Shown here: in pieces, positions 14,944 through 21,348 of the stretch | Position numbering within the stretch: position 1 is the first letter of the stretch | Layout: every line of letters begins with the position of its first letter | Origin: Chrysochromulina parva | Taxonomy: Eukaryota > Haptophyta > Prymnesiales > Chrysochromulinaceae | Reading direction: 5' to 3' | Assembly: GCA_002887195.1 (NCBI GenBank) | Contig: PJAB01000742.1 | Span: 1 to 21,348, forward strand | DNA: 21,348 nt | Position numbers and translations under genes: made by a program | Notes under the pieces: generated by a model | Seen by the model: the letters and a program-made list of their open reading frames with translations, nothing else | Told to the model about the DNA's origin: nothing | The model's database searches: none

Positions 14944-17900
14944 TCACTTCTTCCCGGAACCGGGTCGCGGGGGTGGGGGCTTCGCGGCCGGCGGCGCGCC
15001 CTTTGATGCGGTTGCAGCGGTGGCCGCGGTTGCAACTCCCTGCAGAGTGGCTGCTGCCTTGCCGGGGGGGGCGGCGGCCGGGGCGGCGGCCGGGGCGGCG
15101 GCCTTGCCGGGGGGGGCAGGCGGGATGACGGCCTTGAAAGGGGCGGCGGCACCACCCTTGAGAGCACCGGCTACCGTGGCAGGGCCCTTTCCTATGGGCA
15201 GAGGCGCCGCCGAGGACGCGCCCTTTCCTATCGGCAGAGGCGCCGCCGCGGGCGCGCCAGCACCCTTGGCGGCATTGGGCAGCTGCTTGCCTTTTTGTGC
15301 GGCGGCGGCTTGTGCAGTTACGACTTTCATGCCGCCGCGGGGCGCTGTGCTCGGCGTGCTGCCGCCACGGCGTCGGCAGGTCAGCGCGATGCCTAAGATC
15401 AATACGACGCCAGCCACCCCGATGCCCGCGTACAGCAGACCGCTGCTCAGGACGGCGTTGCTGCCACCAGGCGCCTGGGGTGGCGCCGGCGGTGGGGGCG
15501 GCGAGGGCGGGACCGAAGGTGACGGGTGCAAGGGCGGCGGCGCGGGTGGACTCGGAGATGGTGCCGAACCTGGCGGGAACGGGGGGGGGGGAGAAGGCCG
15601 GGGTGGTGAAGGCGGTGGTGGTGAAGGCGGTGGTGGTGAAGGCGGTGGCGGCAAGGGCGGCGGCGGCGAGGGCGAGGGCGGCGGCGGCGAGGGCGGACAC
15701 GGCACCGGCGCTGCGTTGGGCGGAAAGGGCGGCGGTGAAGGAGGGGGTAGCGGCGGATGCACGGGCGTGGGTGGTGGCGAAAGCGACGGCGGTGGCAAGG
15801 GCGGCGGGGGCGGCCGCGAAGGCGAGGGTGGCGGCGGCGGATGCGCTGGCTTGGGTGGCGGCGAGGGCGAGGGCGGCGGCGAGGGCGAGGGCGGCGGTGG
15901 CGAGGGAGAGGGCGGCGGTGGCGAGGGCGAGGGCGGCGGCGGCGAAGACGAGGATGGGGCGCGGATCGGCGCCGTCGTGAGCGCCTCGCCCGTCTCGATC
16001 GCGCCGTGGTGGGCACGCAAGTTCAAGTCGCGACTGAGCTCCGAGTCGCTCAGCGCGGCCACGCGCGCGACGATGTTCGCGACCGAGAGCGGGTCCGCCG
16101 CGCCTGCCGCGCCGCCATAGGCCTCATCGTCGCCTGCGTGGGTTTCGTCACTCACGATCGTCACGTGCACCATGAAGGCTGTGGAGCCTGTGCGAGCTCC
16201 AATCTCGCGAGCTCCAATCTCGCGAGCTCCAATCTCGCGAGCTCCGCGGAGGAGATTCCACCCGGCTCCCTCGTCAGCCTCCACGTCCTCGTCCTCCTCT
16301 TCCTCCTCGTTCGCTTCGTTCGCTCCGTCGGCGGCGCGTCGGCGGCGTGTGCGCTCACGATGGCGCCGATCGAGGATCCCGTGGGTAGCCGTTGAGCCGT
16401 CGTGCGTGGCTGAGAGCTCGATGGAGGCGACTGGTACACCGTACGCGCGCGCCAACTGCTCTCGTAAACGGTCGAGATCGAGACCTCCCGAATCTGACTC
16501 GATCTCGATCTCGAGGGTTGTGGTGACGACGGCGGCGGAGTGCAGCGGCCACGATGGCGGCGGCGGCGTGCGTGGTGGCGGCGGCGTGAGGGGAGAGGGC
16601 GACGGCGAGCGCGGTGGCGGCGGCGTGGGGGGAGAGGGCGGCGGCGTGCGCGGTGGCGGCGGCGGGCTTGGCGAGGGCGGCGGCGGCGGCGGCGACGGCG
16701 AGGGGGGCTGCGGCGGCGACGACGGGGGCTGCGGGAGCGAAGGCGGCGGCGGCGGACGCTGCGGCTGACCAAACGGCATGTCGGGCGGGTAAGACGGCGG
16801 CGGCGGCGAGGGCGGCGGTAGCCGAGGCGGCGATGTCGGCGACGGCGGCAGCGGCGAGGGCGGCGGCGGGTGTGCTGGCGCAGGCGGCGAGGGCGGCGGC
16901 GGCGAGGGCGGCGGCGGTGAGGGCGGTGAGGGCGGTGGCGAGGGCGAGGACGGACCTGACGGCAACGCGGGTAGAAGTAGAAAGATCACCACAGCAGCAG
17001 CCAGCAACGGCGAGCAGAGGCACACACGTCGAATGCAGCGCATCGCCGTGCCGCCCCAATCGATCAGCTCCCCACCGCCTTTTGCGCCACTTCCACCTCC
17101 ACCGCCTCCGCCGCCTCCGCCGCCTCCGCCGCCTCCACCGCCTCCACCGCCACCACCGCCTCCGCCACGTCCGCCACGTCCGCCGCCTCCACCGCCACCG
17201 CCGCCTCCACCGCCTCCACCGCCTCCACCGCCTCCACTGCCTCCGCCACCGCTCAAGTCCTCTTCTTCATCGTTGAGTCTATGATAGGTGTGGGAATCAA
17301 GGAGGGCGGCGAGGTGCTGACGCCCTTCGGTCGTTCCGAGGTCGATCGGCAAGGTGAAGCCTTGAGACCTCAGCCAGTGAGTCGTGGGCGAGGCGCCCAC
17401 GACGGCGCGGGTCGCCTCCGCCTCGGCCGCTGCGACTGCCTCTGTGAGCGACGATGCCCAAAACGCCACCCGAGCCGCCTCGCCCCTATCGCCCCTAGGC
17501 CCCTCCCCCGCTGCTACCGGTACGGGTCGCTTCGCCTCCTCCAGTTCCGACAGACGCCTGGCCGCAGCCTCGGCCGCTGCCGCCTCTAGTCGAAGCACCT
17601 GTGGAGAGGCGAGGGCGCCGTAGTGAGCACATGCATGCATGGGGAGGGCAGCGGCCTCTAGTCGTCGCACCTCAGCCTCGAGGTGGGCAGCACGTGCCTC
17701 AAGGGCTTGGTGCGCCGCCTCGGCCGCTGCGGTTGCCTCCGCTCCGCGCCGCTCCGCCTCTGCTCTCTCTGCCCTTAGTCGCTCCACCTCCGCCGCTGCC
17801 GCCGCCGCCTCCGCCGCCACACGCTCCGCCTTCGCCTTTGCCTCCGCCTCCGCCGCTGCCGCCGCCGCCGCATTTGCCTCCGCCGCCGCCACCGCCTCCG

Positions 17901-19247
17901 CCTCCGCCGCCGCCTCCGCCGCGAGTCTCTCCGCCTCCATTGGGTGCAGCATTTCGGGCGGGTGCAGCACTTCCGATGGCACGGCCGCGGCCTGCGAGCG
18001 CCACAAGCAAGCTGGCGAAGGCGGCAGCAGCATGGGCGCCTCTGCTGCCGGCGCCCACGACGACGCGGCGGCTTGCGAGGCCGGGGGCGAGGGCGACGAG
18101 AGCGCTGTGTTGGGCAACGAGAGCGCTGTGTTGGGCGACATTGGCGCTGTGTTGGGCGCTTCGAAAGCGACCGCTCTCGCGGACAGCGACGCTGGCGTCG
18201 GCACCATCGTCGGCAGCGCGGTCGGCAGCGCAGTCGGCGGGGCGGTCGGCGCCGGGGCGGTCGGCGCCGGTGTGTAGGGCAGCGGCCGATGGCCCTCCAG
18301 ACGCAACGCCTCCTCTGCGTAAGCGCCGTATCGGGCGACCTCCGGCCGATGGCCCTCCAGACGTAACGCCTCCTCTGCTTGGCGCCAAATCTCCTTTGCG
18401 GTAGGCGCCCGCGCTGTGCTGGGCGATTTGAGCGCTGTGTTGGGCGCTCGCCCAGGCGCTCGTCCGTTGGGTGCCTCAACGGGGAGGTGCGTGGCATGCC
18501 TCGGAGGAGCGCCGTATCGGGCGTCCTCCTCCTCGTCGAAGTCGGCGCCGTACTGGGCGTCACCCTCCTCGAGGCCGCCGTACTGGGCGTCACCCGCGCC
18601 GTATTGGGCGTCATCCTCCTCGAGGGCGCCGTACTGGGCGTCACCCTCCTCGAGGGCGTCGTGCTGGGCGGTTGCGGCGTGGTAGGCGGCGCAGTGATAG
18701 GCGGCGGCATGTGTGGCGGCGGCGTGCGAGGCGGCGGCGTGCGCGGCGGCGTGATACATCGCAGCTTCGGCGAGCTCATCGGGAGATCCGGGCGGCAGCG
18801 GCGACAGCGGCGGCAGCGGCGACAGCGGCGACAGCGGGAGCGGCGAAGTGATTCTCGTGTCGCCGTTCGGAGGCGCGATGGGCGAGGCCGCCCACGACAG
18901 CGCGGGCGGCGCCACAGGCGGCGGCAGTGGGGTCGGCGGCGGCAAGGGCTGCCGCGCGCCAGTCGGGTGAACGTGCGCTGCCGCGGTGGCGTGATAAGCC
19001 TCTGCCGCGGCGGCGGTGGCGTGATAAGCCTCTGCCGCGGCGGCGGTGGCGTGATAAGCCTCTGCCGCCTCTTGCGCAGCGGCGCTGGCGGCGCTGGCGG
19101 CGCTGGCGTGATAAGCCTCTGCCGCTGCGGTGGCATGATAAGCCTCTGCCGCTGCGGCGACGGCCCGCGGCGTGAACCCGCCCGCGACGGCGCGCGGCGT
19201 GAACCCGCCCGACGGTGCCTGGCGATGATGATGCTGCTGCTGCTGCT

Positions 19248-19288
<41 letters not shown>

Positions 19289-21076
19289 TGATAGCTGTAG
19301 GACCGGGGAGAGGCGGAGGGTACGGCCGGTGGAGCGGGCGGAGAGGGCGGCTGGTTGCCCAGCCATTGCACCATGCCACTGACGAGCAGCGCACTCGAGC
19401 TGCCTAATTTGGAAGCATCGAGCCGCGGGTCAGCCAGCAGCGTCCTCAGTCGTTCGTGCGGCATCGTGCGGAATGCTTCAGACGAGAGACGAAGCACATC
19501 CATCTCGATCAGTGACGAAGCACATCCATCTCGATCAGTGACGAAGCACATCCATCTCGATCAGTGACGAAGCACATCCATCTCGATCAGTGGCCATCAG
19601 AGGCACTCCGAGATACACTCCGAGATACACTCCGAGGCACTCACCTTCCGAGGCGACGAGCACATCCATCTCAATCAGTGGCCATCAGAGGCACTCCGAG
19701 ATACACTCCGAGATACACTCCGAGATACACTCCGAGGCACTCACCTTCCGAGGCGACGAGCACATCCAACTCGCGGATGGCGACCGAGCGCGCAGCGTCC
19801 GCGAGGAGTGCAATCCCATGACGATCGGCAACGTCCCACACTGCGAGGCACGTCGAGGCGCCGAGGGTGCTCTCGAGGGCCTGCACCACCTGTGGGGAGG
19901 CGAGGGCGCCGTAGTGAGCACATGCATGCATGGAGAGGGTGCTCTCGAGGGCGGGTGCTTCACCGTCTCCTGCAGCTTCGTGAGCTCGATCGCCACCGCC
20001 GCCTCCAGTAGGGCGGGCAGCAGAAGCGCCGGCGCGAGCACCTCGCCCGTGTAGAGCCACTCGAGGATGCATTCGAAGGCGTCCGCGCTCACGAGCCGAT
20101 CAAGGTTGATGACCGCCGCGCGATGCGGTGGCGGCGGCGGCGCCCCCGACGCCCTCAGCCGCTGCGAGACGGCCGCCGGGTAGACTGGCACGGCGCTCAG
20201 CAGCTGCGCGAGATGCGGCGAGCTCGCGGCAAGCACCAGACGATGCGCGGGAAAGGATTGCCCCTCGACGAGCACATCGACATCAGTGAATGAGGCGGAG
20301 CGCCAAAGCGAAACGAGCGATGCCGGATGAGAGTGGCCGCCGCTCAGTGCCACCTTGGGCCCACGTGCCGCCTCTGCACGAGCGCTCGTGCCGCCACCGC
20401 CACTCGCCCGGACCGCGCTCCGTGCGATCGGCAGCGCCGACGGCATCGGCGGCGGCGGCTCCTCGAAAGCGTCGGGCATCGGCGGCCGCTCTTCGTAGGG
20501 GAGCGGCTCGCGCCGCTGGCCTCCGAGACGCAGCGGCTGCGCGCTCGGCGCCGAGCACCACGTGCCTGGCGCCGCCGCATGCGCTCGTTCATGTGCCAGC
20601 GCGCGCTTCTGCCGGTAGTCAGCGCGGAAGATGGCATCGCGTTGCTCCTGCAGCGCGCGCTGCTGCAGCTCGTTGTGCAACACCGGCATGACGGCCGGCG
20701 GACCATGCACCTCGTTGTGAAGGCTGCGCTCAGCCTGACGCCACGCGTGCTGCCGCTCTGCCGAAGGCTGCCGCCGTGGGTTGGTGCCCATGGTGGCTCG
20801 GGCTCGGCTGCCCGGCGACGTTCGGCGTTCGGCAGGTGCGTTACTGCCGACGCTGGTGACGATGCCGCGAGGCGTGAGCGTGCCCTCCAGCTCCGGGCGG
20901 AGGGCCGACCAGGCGCCGGGCATGCGAGGACGGCGGCGGTGGCGAGGACGGCGGCAGTGGCGAGGGCGGCGGCGGTGGCGAGGGCGGTGGCGGGACGCGG
21001 CGGCGATTGAGGGAGCAGCGCCGACTTCGTCTGCAAAACAGGCCGGTTTCCCCCCTTCCTGCCCCCCTTCAGTCAT
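14944..21076 (-). CDS. Gene G: BTB-BACK protein fused to a two-pass membrane Pro-rich/SEA-like ectodomain (4 exons)
   Basis: Exons 21076-19964, 19889-19745, 19475-17671 and 17598-14944 join in frame to 1,905 residues. A basic, disordered N-terminus leads to a BTB/POZ domain (about 258-365; SFTDVDVLVEGQSFPAHRLVLAAS, then FECILEWLYTGEV). A BACK-type domain follows (about 372-470; CLAVWDVADRHGIALLADAA, HERLRTLLADPRLD), reconstituted only by removing introns 1 and 2. Then come low-complexity repeats (AEAYHAT, EEGDAQYGA, EALRLEGHRP), an Ala/Glu coiled coil (about 930-1060), a Gly tract (about 1136-1191), a hydrophobic segment (about 1212-1233) and a Ser-Pro-Pro-Pro ectodomain in two blocks. Between the blocks lies a SEA-like alpha/beta domain (about 1378-1559; LREQLARAYGVPVASIELSA). 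A second segment (GLLYAGIGVAGVVLILGIAL, about 1740-1761) precedes an Ala/Lys tail. The long ectodomain looks like algal cell-wall glycoprotein. Starts at 20923 or 20791 are alternatives. Whether the BTB and wall-protein halves are always one transcript needs RNA evidence. Confidence 0.75.
15480..16960 (-). repeat. GGC/GAGGGC low-complexity coding Pro-rich ectodomain
   Basis: Two blocks (about 15460-15960 and 16540-16960) are made of GGCGGCGAGGGC-like units on the plus strand, encoding Ser-Pro-Pro-Pro repeats on the minus strand. They flank the non-repetitive SEA-like segment at about 15985-16530. A 15-nt repeat at about 16196-16242 (GAREI units) sits inside that segment. Guanine runs here could form quadruplexes on the plus strand. 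Confidence 0.75.
17088..17255 (-). repeat. Poly-glycine (CCGCCT/CCACCG) microsatellite in gene G
   Basis: About 168 bp of 6-mer-like CCGCCT and CCACCG units on the plus strand encode a glycine tract, broken by a few Arg and Ser, immediately before the first membrane segment. Read the other way it would be poly-proline, which explains a spurious antisense frame. Confidence 0.85.
17599..17670 (-). mobile_element. Intron 3 of gene G, introner-like element (copy 2), in frame
   Basis: The donor is GCTGAG|GTGCGACG and the acceptor TCTCCACAG|GTGCTTCG, 72 nt, phase 0. Its first 24 bases match the start of the next exon at about 19 positions, including the exact block CGACTAGAGGC. The core (plus 17599-17644) is nearly identical to the core of intron 1 of the same gene. 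It has no stop and a length divisible by three, so retention would insert 24 residues into the coiled coil. Confidence 0.75.
18986..19160 (-). repeat. AEAYHAT coding tandem repeats in gene G
   Basis: Units of 30 nt and shorter variants around GTGGCGTGATAAGCCTCTGC on the plus strand recur about six times and encode AAAEAYHAT. They follow the BACK domain. More in-frame repeats with other motifs continue from 18100 to 18760. Confidence 0.8.
19225..19287 (-). repeat. Trinucleotide run (CTG)5(CGG)13 in gene G
   Basis: On the plus strand ATG, CTG (five, 19234-19248) and CGG (thirteen, 19249-19287) triplets follow one another, encoding poly-Pro, poly-Gln and His in the protein. Uninterrupted triplets of this kind are prone to length change. 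Confidence 0.9.
19476..19744 (-). other. Intron 2 of gene G, large nested tandem-repeat intron
   Basis: The donor is GGAAG|GTGAGTGCC and the acceptor TCTGAAG|CATTCC, 269 nt, phase 1, joining DVLVASE to AFRTMPHERL in the BACK domain. It contains four perfect 26-nt copies (19488-19591, each starting GACGAAGCACATCC on the plus strand). It also holds an 88-nt unit (19592-19679) repeated at 19680-19768, the second copy running into the real exon end. A second GGAAG|GTGAGT junction therefore lies inside the intron (19641-19645). The intron's 3' end is a diverged copy of the upstream exon's end. Confidence 0.8.
19890..19963 (-). mobile_element. Intron 1 of gene G, introner-like element (copy 3)
   Basis: The donor is GAGACG|GTGAAGC and the acceptor CCCCACAG|GTGGTGC, 74 nt, phase 0. 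The 18 bases GCCCTCGAGAGCACCCTC occur exactly near the intron's 5' end (plus 19935-19952) and near the start of the downstream exon (plus 19863-19880). The core (plus 19890-19935) contains ATGCATGCATGTGCTCAC. Splicing is required to join BTB to BACK. Confidence 0.8.
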
Positions 21077-21200
21077 GGATCGACCGCGTAAAAGATGTAA
21101 AATGTCACAAACACCGCGCTGGACATTGCTCGGCTTGATGTGAGCAAACCTTGTGGTACTGAGATTGAGAGAATAGATGTGTGCTCGAGGAATACTGTCA

Positions 21201-21207
21201 TATAAAA
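21201..21207 (+). promoter_or_regulatory. TATA box upstream of 5S rRNA gene
   Basis: TATAAAA begins 31 bp before the 5S start, the spacing used by RNA polymerase III genes that carry an upstream TATA element in addition to their internal control region. The neighbouring 21077-21231 contains no other gene. Confidence 0.6.
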
Positions 21208-21231
21208 AGACAGACGGCGCCTAAGTTTATC

Positions 21232-21348
21232 ACGTGCGGCCACATCAGGCAGGGTCACCGCTTCCCATCCGAACAGCGAAGTTAAGCTGCCTCGAGTATC
21301 GGTAGTACTGCGGTGGGGGACCACGCGGGAAGGCGATATGCTGCACGT
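21232..21348 (+). rRNA. 5S ribosomal RNA
   Basis: This 117-nt stretch folds as 5S rRNA. The ends pair as helix I over nine base pairs (ACGTGCGGC with GCTGCACGT, one G-U). The conserved CCGAACAGCGAAGTTAAGC loop-B/helix region is present, followed by GGTAGTACTGCGGTGGGGGACC of the opposite arm. GAAGTTAAGC also serves as part of the internal polymerase III promoter. The window ends exactly at the last paired base, so the T-run terminator is outside. It is a single copy here, on the strand opposite gene G. Confidence 0.93.

Noticed and set aside
14909..16120. Long plus-strand Gly-rich open frame
   Set aside because: It is the exact antisense of the Ser-Pro-Pro-Pro ectodomain of gene G; the GGC repeats keep the frame open and there are no domain features.
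17033..17284. Plus-strand poly-proline frame
   Set aside because: Antisense of the poly-Gly microsatellite in gene G; low complexity only.
19488..19591. Four 26-nt perfect repeats that could suggest a CRISPR array
   Set aside because: The copies are directly adjacent with no spacers and lie inside a spliceosomal intron of a eukaryotic gene.

Overview
This is nuclear DNA from a GC-rich unicellular eukaryote, most likely a microalga. The evidence is a set of protein genes that only read through after short GT-AG introns are removed, hydroxyproline-rich (Ser-Pro-Pro-Pro-type) ectodomains, a membrane-targeted cyclic-nucleotide-dependent kinase, and a eukaryotic 5S rRNA gene at the right edge. 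A haptophyte or a similar high-GC alga is my guess; the sequence does not settle the lineage.

Layout, left to right. Gene A (minus, 3197 to 268, three exons) is a membrane-anchored beta-lactamase-like serine hydrolase with a Pro-rich linker and a Cys-rich C-terminal domain. Gene B (plus, 3488 to 7327, four exons) is divergent from A and fuses two complete major-facilitator transporters, SLC18B1-like then SVOP/SV2-like. Gene C (minus, 10080 to 7750, one exon) is a PKG-type kinase with three cyclic-nucleotide-binding modules and an N-terminal MGC acylation signal. After an AT-richer, repeat-bearing spacer come four more minus-strand genes: D (10698-11366, small protein with a SHOCT-like helix pair), E (11494-13443, three exons, coiled coil plus a PH-like domain), F (13849-14640, two exons, ankyrin-like) and G (14944-21076, four exons, about 1,905 residues: BTB, BACK, coiled coil, transmembrane segment, Pro-rich/SEA-like ectodomain, second transmembrane segment). 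A plus-strand 5S rRNA gene (21232-21348) with a TATA box about 30 bp upstream ends the window. Genes C to G form a run of five co-oriented genes. I see no operon-like logic; kinase, transporters, hydrolase and BTB receptor-like protein are plausibly independent surface and signalling genes.

The most unusual content is in the introns. Three introns, in genes E and G, share the same roughly 45-nt core, and in each the 5' part of the intron is a copy of the first 18 or more bases of the downstream exon. This is the signature expected of introner elements, mobile sequences that create introns on insertion. A second intron class, spread over genes A, B, E and G, is built from CTGATG-type repeats, mostly ends in TCATCAG, and in several cases also has exon sequence duplicated at its edge. 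The window therefore looks like a snapshot of recent or ongoing intron gain. All exon coordinates were derived by hand from splice motifs, reading-frame continuity and protein-family expectation; no transcript data were available.
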